The notes: generated from the letters alone by a model not told the origin. A stretch of DNA of 13,678 nt from JBDRGC01 sp043818215 (GCA_043818215.1 JBDRGC010000395.1:1-13678); one strand, 5' to 3'. Shown: positions 5,725 through 13,427, counted from the stretch's first letter. Numbers and translations are program-made.

Positions 5725-6867
5725 ATGAGTGAACTAGAAAACAATACAGGCCTTGTCGAAGCTCAAGCTGAAAAGAAGCAGATCAGCCAGAGTTATTGGG
5801 CTCTGGTATGGTGGAAGTTCAAAAAGAACCGCACCGCTGTCCTGGGGGCCTTCATGCTATCCATCTTTTATATCGTCTGTGTCTTTTTTGCCGAGTTCTT
5901 CGCTCCTTACCCCAAAGAACTTGAGAGTGCTTATATCGAAGCTGTTCCATCCGGGTTTCATTTTCGGGATCAAGAAGGCAATTTCTCCCTACGACCGTTT
6001 GTGTATGGTTATCAAGAAGTGATTGAAGAAGCCATTCGCACAAGGACTTTTGTAAATGACCCCACTGCAAAATATCCGGTCTATTTCTTCGTCAAAGGCG
6101 AACCAGTAAAGATACTAGGCTTTATTCCTAACCGGATTCACCTGTTTGGTACAGATACTGAAGACCCGGATGCCAAGGTCTTCATCATGGGCACTGATAA
6201 GCTGGGGCGCGACCTGTTCTCCCGCATTCTCTATGGCGGCCGTATTTCCATGTTCATCGGTCTTGTCAGTGTGGTGGTGTTCCTGGCAATAGGCGTATCC
6301 CTGGGAGCCATCTCAGGATATTACGGTGGTGCTACCGATATCGTCATCATGCGGATCACCGAATTCCTGTCCGCTTTCCCGCAGGAACCGCTCTTCCTAG
6401 CCCTAGGTGCCGCTGTTCCAGTTGATTGGCCCTCCACCCGGGTATTCTTTATGATCACCATCCTTTTGGCCCTGGTTCAGTGGGGTGGCTTGGCCCGTCA
6501 GGTGCGTGGATTGGTGCTTTCGGGACGTGAGGAACAGTATGTCCTGGCGGCTCAGAGCATGGGCGCCAGCGACCGGCGGATCATCTTCAACCACTTGATC
6601 CCCGCCACGATGAGCCACGTGATTGTTATCGCAACCCTGAAGATCCCAGGGATGATCCTGCTGGAAACCGCCCTGAGCTATTTCGGGTTGGGCCTGGTTC
6701 CCCCGACGGTAAGTTGGGGAACCCTGCTGCAAGATGCCAATACCATCCGGGCGATCCGATTTGCTCCCCATCTTTTGTGGACCGTGCCCTTCATCCTGCT
6801 GGCTATCCTGTCCTACAATATGTTGGGAGACGGCCTGCGGGATGCCATGGACCCCTACAGCAAGTAG
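5725..6867 (+). CDS. ABC transporter permease, DppC/OppC type
   Basis: A 380-residue permease that forms the second half of the channel. The N-terminal OppC_N-like segment (WKFKKNRTAVLGAFMLSIF) leads into helix 1 (about 37-60). The DppC hallmark GTDKLGRDLFSRILYGGR (156-173) precedes helix 2. The EAA-type coupling loop is at about 270-293 (QYVLAAQSMGASDRRIIFNH) and the C-terminus has LGDGLRDAMDP. The stretch between helix 1 and the GTDKLGRD block, about residues 62-155, is much longer than the roughly 30 residues usual in DppC and would form an extra external loop. ATG 5725 follows GGAGGT (5714-5719). The 17-nt gap from the previous gene and the 19-nt gap to the next ATPase indicate co-translation in one operon. 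Confidence 0.95.
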   Translation: MSELENNTGLVEAQAEKKQISQSYWALVWWKFKKNRTAVLGAFMLSIFYIVCVFFAEFFAPYPKELESAYIEAVPSGFHFRDQEGNFSLRPFVYGYQEVIEEAIRTRTFVNDPTAKYPVYFFVKGEPVKILGFIPNRIHLFGTDTEDPDAKVFIMGTDKLGRDLFSRILYGGRISMFIGLVSVVVFLAIGVSLGAISGYYGGATDIVIMRITEFLSAFPQEPLFLALGAAVPVDWPSTRVFFMITILLALVQWGGLARQVRGLVLSGREEQYVLAAQSMGASDRRIIFNHLIPATMSHVIVIATLKIPGMILLETALSYFGLGLVPPTVSWGTLLQDANTIRAIRFAPHLLWTVPFILLAILSYNMLGDGLRDAMDPYSK

Positions 6868-6886
6868 CCTTATGGAGAAAAATGAC

Positions 6887-8011
6887 ATGAGTGAAGATAA
6901 AAGACAACCTCTAGTAGCAGTAAAAGACCTCCATGTTGAATTCGACGTTCGTGATGGCATCGTTCACGCTGTAGATGGGGCTAGTTTTACCTTATATCGC
7001 AGGCAGACCCTGGGCATTATTGGTGAGAGTGGTTGTGGTAAATCCATTACAGCCAAAGCCATTATGAACATGGTCCCTAAGCCTGGAAAGATGCGCGGCG
7101 AGATCATTTTCTACGAAAAGACGGGGAAAAATGGTGATGAAACCATTGAAGAAGTTCGCATCGATCAACTCCATCATGATGGCAAAAGAATCCGTGAAAT
7201 CCGTGGCGGCCATATCGGCATGATCTTCCAGGAGCCGATGAGCTCCCTGACCCCGGTGTTCACCGCCGGTTTTCACATCTTGGAAGCCGTAAAATTACAC
7301 CGTTTCATGCCGGTAGATACCATCGGTGAAACCATGTCCACGAACATCCAGAAAAAACGAAGGGTCACCAAAGATGAAGCCCTGAAGATCGCCGTGGATA
7401 TGCTCCGCAGTGTTGGCTTGCCCAACCCGGAACAGCGGGTCGACAGCTACCCGCACCAGTTGAGCGGCGGCCAGCGCCAGCGCGTGATGATCGCCATCGC
7501 CCTGTCTGCCCATCCCGACCTGCTGATCGCAGATGAGCCTACCACCGCCCTGGATGTATCCATCGAGGCCCAGATACTGGACCTGATGCGTGATCTTCAA
7601 GAAAATTTCGACATGGCGATTATGTTCATCACTCACAACCTGGGGGTGATCGCCGAAATCGCGGATGAAATCGTGGTGATGTATATGGGCAAAGAGGTCG
7701 AAAGAGCCGACACCATCGAGCTTTTCGAAAATCCAAAACACCCCTACACCACCTCGCTGCTCGGTTCGATCCCGGAAATTGGCGAAAAGAAATCCGAACT
7801 TGCAACTATCGAGGGGATGGTCCCCAGTCCATTCAATCTTCCACCAGGATGTGTTTTCCACCCCCGCTGCCCGGAATATATGCCCGGCAAATGTGACAAG
7901 GTGTATCCTGAATATGACGAAGTCGTTGATGGACACTGGGCGCGCTGTTTGCTCTACGATGGCTGCTGGCCTGATACCCAAGAAGCCCAGGCGATCAAAG
8001 AGTCCGCGTAG
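6887..8011 (+). CDS. Oligopeptide-type ABC transporter ATPase, DppD/OppD type
   Basis: A 374-residue ATPase that drives import with its partner encoded next. Walker A GESGCGKS (46-53), Q-loop Gln115 in IFQEPMSSLTP, signature LSGGQRQR (192-199), Walker B LLIADEP with Asp216 and Glu217, D-loop ALD (221-223) and switch His250 are all intact. After residue 280 it has the oligopeptide-transporter C-terminal extension with Cys322, Cys328, Cys336 and Cys354 plus an extra Cys360; related Opp/Dpp ATPases use four such cysteines for an iron-sulfur cluster. The stretch between Q-loop and signature is long (about 75 residues). I chose ATG 6887, with GGAG 9 nt upstream; ATG 6872 is in frame but has no SD, and ATG 6734 lies deep in the permease gene. 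Confidence 0.94.
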   Translation: MSEDKRQPLVAVKDLHVEFDVRDGIVHAVDGASFTLYRRQTLGIIGESGCGKSITAKAIMNMVPKPGKMRGEIIFYEKTGKNGDETIEEVRIDQLHHDGKRIREIRGGHIGMIFQEPMSSLTPVFTAGFHILEAVKLHRFMPVDTIGETMSTNIQKKRRVTKDEALKIAVDMLRSVGLPNPEQRVDSYPHQLSGGQRQRVMIAIALSAHPDLLIADEPTTALDVSIEAQILDLMRDLQENFDMAIMFITHNLGVIAEIADEIVVMYMGKEVERADTIELFENPKHPYTTSLLGSIPEIGEKKSELATIEGMVPSPFNLPPGCVFHPRCPEYMPGKCDKVYPEYDEVVDGHWARCLLYDGCWPDTQEAQAIKESA

Positions 8012-8031
8012 GTACGAGGAGGAAGGAAAAC

Positions 8032-9087
8032 ATGGCTGATAATTTTAAACCAAAGGATGACAAAGTCATTCTGGATGTAAAACAACTCAAGAAATACTTC
8101 CCGGTCTACGGTGGTCTCTTACGGCACGTTGTCAACTACGTAAAAGCAGTCGACGATGTCGATTTTTTCGTCCGCGAAGGCGAAACCCTCGGGTTGGTCG
8201 GTGAAAGCGGCTGCGGCAAAACCACCGCGGGACGCGCAGTCTTACGGATCTACGAACCCACCGACGGTAAGGTAATGTTCAAATCGCGGGCCCTCTCCAC
8301 CACCGGCAAGCCGGAATGGATCAACCTGCGCGAGCTGGATAAGCAGGATTTGAAAACTGCCCGGCAGGACATCTCGATGATCTTCCAAGACCCCATCGGC
8401 TCGCTCAATCCCCGCATGACGGTTTACGATATCATTACCGAACCGATGGTGATCCACAACAAGATTGCGCCCGATACCGAAGACTATGTGATCTCGCTCC
8501 TGGAGCGGGTGGGGTTGCGCCCAGAACATGTCCGCCGCTACCCACATGAGTTCTCCGGCGGTCAACGGCAGCGCATCGGCATCGCCCGGTCGCTGGCCCT
8601 AAACCCCCAGGTGATAATCTGTGACGAGCCGGTCTCCGCCCTGGACGTTTCCGTGCAGGCCCAAACCCTGAACCTGATGAACGATCTCAAAGCCGATTTC
8701 AACCTGGCCTATATCTTCATCGCCCACGACCTGAGCGTGGTCCAGCACATCTCGGACCGCGTCGCGGTCATGTACGTGGGGCGAATTGCCGAGATGGCTG
8801 ATTCGATGGGGCTATACCACGCCCCGCTGCACCCCTACACCGAAGCATTGATGTCAGCGGTACCGCGACCGAATCCTCGCTTGAAGAAGGAACGCATCGT
8901 TATGAAGGGCGACGTTGCCGATCCAGGCAATCCACCGCCGGGCTGTCTCTTCCATCCGCGCTGTCGCTACGCGGTAGATAAATGCAAGACCGAAATTCCC
9001 CAGCTTCGTGAGTTGAAACCGGATCACTACGTCTCTTGCCACCTGGCCGATGAACTTGAACTCAAAGGCATTGCAGAGATCAACTAA
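8032..9087 (+). CDS. Oligopeptide-type ABC transporter ATPase, DppF/OppF type
   Basis: A 351-residue second ATPase of the heterodimer. Walker A GESGCGKT (57-64), Q-loop Gln119 in IFQDPIGSLNPRMTV, signature FSGGQRQR (174-181), Walker B VIICDEP (Asp198, Glu199), D-loop SALD and switch His232 are present. The C-terminal oligopeptide-type extension carries Cys305, Cys311, Cys318 and Cys336 in the pattern GC-x5-C-x6-C-x17-C. SD AGGAGG (8017-8022) is 9 nt before ATG 8032. It follows the first ATPase after 20 nt and closes the transporter block; the next gene, a GH13 enzyme, is separated by 92 nt holding a strong palindrome. DppF-type assignment rests on the IFQDPIGSLNPR and VSALDVSVQAQ blocks. Confidence 0.95.
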   Translation: MADNFKPKDDKVILDVKQLKKYFPVYGGLLRHVVNYVKAVDDVDFFVREGETLGLVGESGCGKTTAGRAVLRIYEPTDGKVMFKSRALSTTGKPEWINLRELDKQDLKTARQDISMIFQDPIGSLNPRMTVYDIITEPMVIHNKIAPDTEDYVISLLERVGLRPEHVRRYPHEFSGGQRQRIGIARSLALNPQVIICDEPVSALDVSVQAQTLNLMNDLKADFNLAYIFIAHDLSVVQHISDRVAVMYVGRIAEMADSMGLYHAPLHPYTEALMSAVPRPNPRLKKERIVMKGDVADPGNPPPGCLFHPRCRYAVDKCKTEIPQLRELKPDHYVSCHLADELELKGIAEIN

Positions 9088-9099
9088 CAGATTTTATTC

Positions 9100-9143
9100 G
9101 TAGTGACGACTTCAGTCATTCACGGGACTGAAGTCGTCACTAC
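9100..9143. repeat. Perfect 18-bp-stem palindrome (REP/MITE-like)
   Basis: GTAGTGACGACTTCAGTC (9100-9117) and its exact reverse complement (9126-9143) flank an 8-nt loop. It sits 12 nt after the last transporter gene. It lacks a downstream T-tract, and the motif ACTACAAAC at its right edge (9139-9147) is repeated directly at 9154-9162. The symmetry and the AT-poor sequence look like a dispersed palindromic element rather than a terminator, though partial termination or mRNA end protection between transporter and hydrolase genes is possible. Confidence 0.8.
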
Positions 9144-9179
9144 AAACTTTCCTACTACAAACCTGCATCGAGACATACA

Positions 9180-10886
9180 ATGACAAATCTCAAATGGTGG
9201 CAAAAGGCTGTCTTCTATCAGATTTACCCGCGCAGTTTCGCTGATGGAAATGGTGATGGCATTGGTGATATTCAGGGCATGATCGAGCGTCTAGACTATC
9301 TGAAAAATCTGGGCATCGATGCCCTGTGGCTCTCACCGCATTACCCTTCGCCGTACGCAGACTGCGGCTACGATGTGGCCGACTACACTGATGTTGCGCC
9401 AGAGTACGGCACACTGGATGAATTCAAGCGATTCCTGAACGAGGCCCATCAACGTGATATCCGTATCATCCTCGACATGGTATTGAATCACTCCTCGGAC
9501 GAGCATTCCTGGTTTCTTGAGTCTCGCTCCAGCCGTGACAACCCCAAGCGAGACTGGTACGTCTGGCTCGACGGTGTGAACGGCGGGTCTCCCAACAATT
9601 GGTGCTCTGCTTTTGGCGGTTCGGCCTGGGAGTATGATTCGACAACCGATCAGTATTACTACCACTTTTTCCTCACAGAGCAGCCTGACCTGAACTGGCA
9701 CAACCCCGAGGTCAAGCAAGCGATGTGGGACGCTATCCGCTTCTGGCTTGATATGGGCGTGGACGGCTTTCGCCTGGATGCCATCGGAACCATCTTCGAA
9801 GATCCGGCCATGCCTGACCATACTTCGGAAATGTCGCAAATCGAGTTATACATAGCTTTCCGCACTGCCAGGAATGCAGAAGAGCGGGCAAAGTTCATGC
9901 CCCACTGGGAAGCCATGTATCAATATCAGGTTGAGCAGCCCGGCATGCATGCCTTGATGCAGGAACTGCGCACCGTCATAAATGAATACGACGACCGCCT
10001 GCTGGTCGGTGAAAGTGATATGATCGAATACTATGGAGACGGAAGCAATGAGCTGCACCTGGCCTTCAATTTCCCACTGATGCACACCGGTGGCCGCTTC
10101 ACCCCTGCCTGGATACGCTCCAACCAACAAGAGCGCTTATCGACCCTGCCCCCGGGCGCCTGGCCTTGCAACACATTGAACAATCATGATTCATCGCGCG
10201 TTTATAACCAATTTGGCGACGGGCACCACGACGCGGCTCTTGCCCGGCTCTCTCTGGCCTTGATGCTCACCCTGCGCGGCACCCCCTTCCTCTACAATGG
10301 CGAAGAAATCGGTATGACCGATCTTTTGCTGGAGGACATCAGCCAGTTTTATGATACGCCGGCCATTTGGATGTATAACCTGGCGGTCAACGAGATGGGA
10401 CTTCCGGAGGCGGAAGTTTTTCCTCTTGTAGCGCAGGCGAGCCGTGACAGGTGCCGGACGCCTATGCAGTGGGCCAACGCCCCCAATGGGGGTTTCAGCC
10501 CCGAGGGAGTGGATACCTGGCTGCCGGCGAATCCCAACTACGCCGAAGGCGTCAACGTGGCCGAGCAACTGGACGATCCTGATTCTCTACTGAACTTTTA
10601 CAAAAATATGATCCTTATGCGGAAACGCACGCCAGCCCTCATCGCCGGGGATTACGAACCGCTGCACCAGGACGCGGAAGAATACCTGGCCTTTACACGA
10701 AGTAGTGAAGAGCAGCGCTGCCTGGTGGTGTTGAACTACTCGGATCAATCCCAAAACCTGTCGTTCGATCTGGGTACATCAGCAGGGAATCTGGTTTTCT
10801 CGAACCAAACGAGGGATGATACGATTGACCTCACGCAGTTTGAGGTTGCACCTTTCGAGATTGTCATCGCAGAGATAGGGGACTAG
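9180..10886 (+). CDS. GH13 alpha-glucosidase, cytoplasmic, oligo-1,6-glucosidase-like group
   Basis: 568 residues without a signal peptide. The GH13 barrel starts at once (WWQKAVFYQIYPRSF), includes the Ca-site-like loop DGNGDGIGD (22-30) and has all catalytic blocks: DMVLNH (99-104), nucleophile Asp200 in GFRLDAI, acid/base Glu278 in VGES and Asp337 in NNHD. Region V reads QPDLN (168-172), the signature of the oligo-1,6-glucosidase/alpha-glucosidase group, and CRTPMQW (425-431) is typical of it. The residue after the nucleophile is Ala201; in this group Ala or Thr there goes with alpha-1,4 and Val with alpha-1,6 preference, so an alpha-1,4 exo-glucosidase is predicted. It would split imported maltooligosaccharides. 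ATG 9180 begins the fold directly but has no SD. The stop codon lies inside heptamer array D. Confidence 0.93.
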   Translation: MTNLKWWQKAVFYQIYPRSFADGNGDGIGDIQGMIERLDYLKNLGIDALWLSPHYPSPYADCGYDVADYTDVAPEYGTLDEFKRFLNEAHQRDIRIILDMVLNHSSDEHSWFLESRSSRDNPKRDWYVWLDGVNGGSPNNWCSAFGGSAWEYDSTTDQYYYHFFLTEQPDLNWHNPEVKQAMWDAIRFWLDMGVDGFRLDAIGTIFEDPAMPDHTSEMSQIELYIAFRTARNAEERAKFMPHWEAMYQYQVEQPGMHALMQELRTVINEYDDRLLVGESDMIEYYGDGSNELHLAFNFPLMHTGGRFTPAWIRSNQQERLSTLPPGAWPCNTLNNHDSSRVYNQFGDGHHDAALARLSLALMLTLRGTPFLYNGEEIGMTDLLLEDISQFYDTPAIWMYNLAVNEMGLPEAEVFPLVAQASRDRCRTPMQWANAPNGGFSPEGVDTWLPANPNYAEGVNVAEQLDDPDSLLNFYKNMILMRKRTPALIAGDYEPLHQDAEEYLAFTRSSEEQRCLVVLNYSDQSQNLSFDLGTSAGNLVFSNQTRDDTIDLTQFEVAPFEIVIAEIGD

Positions 10887-10955
10887 GGATCAGGGACTAG
10901 GAATCAGGAAACCAGGATTTAACCTAATCACCAGTCCCTAATCTCCAATCCCCAA
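10879..10955 (+). repeat. Mirror-like heptamer array (array D), 11 units
   Basis: Exactly 77 nt in one 7-nt register. Six G-rich units (GGGACTA, GGGATCA, GGGACTA, GGAATCA, GGAAACC, AGGATTT) are followed without a break by five C-rich units (AACCTAA, TCACCAG, TCCCTAA, TCTCCAA, TCCCCAA) that roughly complement them, so the transcript could fold back. The first unit contains most of the TAG stop of the alpha-glucosidase gene. It fills almost all of the 80-nt gap between the two GH13 genes. Confidence 0.85.
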
Positions 10956-10966
10956 ACAGACAAAAC

Positions 10967-12691
10967 ATGAACCGCTATTCCACTCTTTTAATCGGGCTTT
11001 TTGTTTTGTCGTTGATAGCAGCTTGCAGCAGTGTGCCAACTGAAAAGACTACGCTGGCAGCGCAGCCTATCGCAGAACCCGCCTCTGAATCCAACGAGAT
11101 ACCCACACCTGCGCCAACGGTGGCACCAATCTGCACATTGTTGGACGCGGATGCCGCGAAAATTGACGATCTTAGATGGTGGAACGAGACCGTCTTCTAC
11201 GAGATTTTCGTGCGCAGCTTTTACGACAGCGACGGCGACGGGATTGGCGACTTCAATGGCATCACCGAACGCCTGGACTATCTCAATGACGGCGACCCCA
11301 ACACGAGCGATGACCTGGGCATCACAGGCATCTGGTTGATGCCCATAAACGCCTCCCCGAGTTATCACGGCTATGACGTAACAGACTATCTGGCCGTCAA
11401 TGAAGAATACGGCACGATTGAAGATTTCCAACGCCTGCTCGACGAAGCTCATCAGCGCGGCATCAAAGTCATCATCGATCTGGTGCTCAACCACACCAGC
11501 ACCCAACATCCCTGGTTCCAGGAGGCCTCCACAAATCCCGACAGCCCCTACCGGGATTATTACCTCTGGACAGATTCGCCGCCAAGTTATAAAAGCCCCT
11601 GGGGGAGCGATGTCTGGCACCGGTTAGATAGCGGCTTTTACTACGCTATTTTCTGGGGCGGGATGCCCGACCTGAATTACAACAACCCTGAAGTTACAAC
11701 CGAAATGCAGGAGGTCATCCGGTTCTGGCTGGAGGATGTCGGTGTGGATGGTTTCAGGCTGGACGCCATCAAGCATCTGATCGAAGATGGCAGCATTCAG
11801 GAGAACACGCCTGCAACCCATGCCTGGTGGGAGGGTTTCTACGATTACTATACCAGTGTCAATCCTGAGGCTTTCACGGTTGGTGAGGCCTGGACGAGTA
11901 CGTCTGAAGTCGTCAAATACATCGGTGATGAAATGAATATCGCCTTCGAGTTCGATACCGCCGGGGCCATTCTCGACAGCGCCCGCTCGGAGACCAACCG
12001 TTATATCCAGCAAGCCCACCAAATCGATTTGGAGAGCTACCCACCCCACCAATACGCCACCTTCTTGACGAATCACGATCAAGGTCGGATTATGAGTGAG
12101 TTGAGGAATAAGGGTGGTCAGGCAAAGACGGCCGCGTCCCTGCTATTGACAGGGCCTGGGGTCCCTTTCTTGTATTACGGCGAAGAAATCGGTCAATCAG
12201 GTCGCAAGCCAGATGAAAATATCCGCACCCCGATGCAATGGTCGGATGAAACCTATGCGGGTTTCACGAGTGCTGACTTGCCCTGGCGGCGGCCCCAGGA
12301 TGATTATGATGAAAAGAATGTAGCCCAGCAAACCGACAATCCGGATTCACTGCTCAACCATTACAGGCAGCTCATTCATGCTCGTAATGACTATCGAGCT
12401 TTGCGAACCGGTAGTTTTCTGGAACTCCCCACATCGGACCGCCGATTGTATGCTTTTTTGCGTTACACAGACGATCAAATCTTGCTCATCCTGATCAATA
12501 TGAGTAAAGATCCAATCGAAGACTACCGTTTCTGTTTGAGTGATGGGAGCCTCCAAACGGATACCGCGACCGAGATTCTGCACGAGGCTGAAGTAAACCC
12601 ACCTGATCTCAATAGCAACGGCGGCTTCGACGGTTACCAACCCATCGATGTATTAGAGGCTTACACAACCTATATCATCGAGCTAAAATGA
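10967..12691 (+). CDS. GH13 alpha-amylase-type lipoprotein (GH13_36-like)
   Basis: 574 residues. The N-terminus is a lipoprotein signal peptide with lipobox IAAC and Cys20, followed by a Pro/Ala/Glu/Thr-rich spacer to about residue 60, so the enzyme is anchored on the outer face of the membrane. The GH13 domain starts at WWNETVFYEIFVRSF and has SDGDGIGD (88-95), DLVLNH (171-176), nucleophile Asp266 in GFRLDAI, acid/base Glu307 in TVGEAW and Asp371 in TNHD. Region V reads MPDLN (233-237), the mark of the intermediary group GH13_36 between oligo-1,6-glucosidases and neopullulanases. It would cut starch-like alpha-glucans or maltodextrins outside the cell and feed the transporter. No SD precedes ATG 10967. 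The C-terminal beta domain is ordinary and no starch-binding module is seen. Exact specificity is uncertain. Confidence 0.93.
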   Translation: MNRYSTLLIGLFVLSLIAACSSVPTEKTTLAAQPIAEPASESNEIPTPAPTVAPICTLLDADAAKIDDLRWWNETVFYEIFVRSFYDSDGDGIGDFNGITERLDYLNDGDPNTSDDLGITGIWLMPINASPSYHGYDVTDYLAVNEEYGTIEDFQRLLDEAHQRGIKVIIDLVLNHTSTQHPWFQEASTNPDSPYRDYYLWTDSPPSYKSPWGSDVWHRLDSGFYYAIFWGGMPDLNYNNPEVTTEMQEVIRFWLEDVGVDGFRLDAIKHLIEDGSIQENTPATHAWWEGFYDYYTSVNPEAFTVGEAWTSTSEVVKYIGDEMNIAFEFDTAGAILDSARSETNRYIQQAHQIDLESYPPHQYATFLTNHDQGRIMSELRNKGGQAKTAASLLLTGPGVPFLYYGEEIGQSGRKPDENIRTPMQWSDETYAGFTSADLPWRRPQDDYDEKNVAQQTDNPDSLLNHYRQLIHARNDYRALRTGSFLELPTSDRRLYAFLRYTDDQILLILINMSKDPIEDYRFCLSDGSLQTDTATEILHEAEVNPPDLNSNGGFDGYQPIDVLEAYTTYIIELK

Positions 12692-12701
12692 GGAGAAAAT
12701 C

Positions 12702-13127
12702 ATGGCTGATAAAATGGAATTTCTTGCAAAAGTCCCCTTGTTCGCCGGTCTCTCAGACCGTCAAAAGAAGAAATTAGTCAACCGCTTCATTACCCGCGAA
12801 TACAAGGCTGGTGATTATATCGTCACCCAAGGTAAAGGCGGTGCCGGGATGTTCACAATTGTCTCCGGGGCTGCCGAGGCGATCGTTGAATCAATGGACG
12901 GCGAAAAGACCGATGTCAATACCTTTGGCGCCACCGATTTTTTTGGTGAGATCGCCCTGCTGGACGACGGGCTCCGCACAGCCTCGGTAATTGCTACCAA
13001 AAACACTGAGTGCATGGTTTTAAGCCGCGAGGACTTCATTTCCATCATGAAAAACGATGCCGATATGGGTGTTGTGATCGCCGAAGAACTGGCTAAACGT
13101 CTGCGCCGAGTAGTCGGTACGATGTAA
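12702..13127 (+). CDS. Stand-alone cyclic-nucleotide-binding (Crp-like) domain protein
   Basis: 141 residues consisting of one cNMP-binding beta-barrel (about 8-115) and a C-terminal helix (about 118-138). The opening FLAKVPLFAGLSDRQKKKL and the phosphate-binding cassette FGEIALL (81-87) followed by RTASV (92-96) are typical; Glu83 and Arg92 are the residues that hold the ribose and cyclic phosphate in Crp and PKA-type domains, so nucleotide binding looks intact. There is no helix-turn-helix, kinase or channel segment, so it cannot act as Crp does on its own. AGGAG (12691-12695) overlaps the last base of the amylase stop codon, indicating co-translation. It may modulate a partner protein in response to cAMP or c-di-AMP-like signals; the partner is unknown. 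Confidence 0.9.
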   Translation: MADKMEFLAKVPLFAGLSDRQKKKLVNRFITREYKAGDYIVTQGKGGAGMFTIVSGAAEAIVESMDGEKTDVNTFGATDFFGEIALLDDGLRTASVIATKNTECMVLSREDFISIMKNDADMGVVIAEELAKRLRRVVGTM

Positions 13128-13162
13128 TAATGCATCGAGGCAAAAGTCGCACTTGATTTGAC

Positions 13163-13239
13163 GGCGGATGGCTGATGGCGGATAGCGGATGGCGGTCAGC
13201 GGATGGCGGTCAGCGGATGGCGGTCAGCGGTCAGCGGTC
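13163..13239 (+). repeat. Heptamer tandem array (array E), 11 units
   Basis: Exactly 77 nt, eleven 7-nt units with no slip: GGCGGAT, GGCTGAT, GGCGGAT, AGCGGAT, then GGCGGTC and AGCGGAT alternating, and finally AGCGGTC twice. It lies 36 nt after the last gene and before the terminator. The GGCGGTC and AGCGGTC units also occur in array C (1015-1035). Confidence 0.9.
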
Positions 13240-13261
13240 AGAATTGTATAGCCAAAATAGG

Positions 13262-13297
13262 AAATGCGCGGTGAATCCATCCACCGCGTATTTTTTT
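13262..13297 (+). terminator. Rho-independent terminator of the operon
   Basis: CGCGGTG (13267-13273) pairs with CACCGCG (13282-13288) around an 8-nt loop; the stem extends by a GU, a TA and several A-T pairs into a run of seven T (13291-13297). It lies 135 nt after the cyclic-nucleotide-binding gene and is the first convincing terminator downstream of the promoter at 2233. Confidence 0.85.
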
Positions 13298-13329
13298 ATC
13301 AGGGTTATTCACAACCAGTTTTTTTCTTT

Positions 13330-13427
13330 AGGATTTACGCAGTTCGCATCCTGAGTGGTTCTGCAAGAACTGTACACTTGCGCCGCACGCAGGCCAGGTG
13401 TCGAAGGGTGCGAACTGCGTAAATCTT
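13330..13427. repeat. 98-bp inverted-repeat-bounded element (MITE-like)
   Basis: GATTTACGCAGTTCGCA (13332-13348) and its exact reverse complement (13409-13425) give a 17-bp perfect terminal stem, extended inward by three further pairs (one GU). The interior holds a small hairpin GTTCT/AGAAC (13358-13370) and a further weak stem near 13373-13400, so a single strand could form a cloverleaf-like shape. There is no open reading frame. The stretch looks like a miniature non-autonomous element or an extragenic palindromic repeat. Confidence 0.7.

Noticed and set aside
6734..6886. Upstream ATG (6734) as the start of the first ATPase
   Set aside because: It would overlap the permease gene by 134 nt and add 51 residues unlike any ABC ATPase N-terminus; GGAG before ATG 6887 decides the start.
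7295..7981. 228-codon minus-strand frame opposite the first ATPase
   Set aside because: The plus strand encodes every ABC ATPase motif in order, and the antisense product has no known motif.
9100..9143. Palindrome as a rho-independent terminator
   Set aside because: No T-run follows the stem on the plus strand, and the downstream genes have no visible promoter of their own.
102..13239. Tandem arrays as possible CRISPR
   Set aside because: The period is 7 nt with no unique spacers between repeats; no cas genes are present.
13330..13427. tRNA or integron attC site in the cloverleaf-like element
   Set aside because: No tRNA consensus boxes (T-loop GTTCRANNC, D-loop) or CCA-adjacent stem fits, and no attC core GTTRRRY sites or integrase are present.
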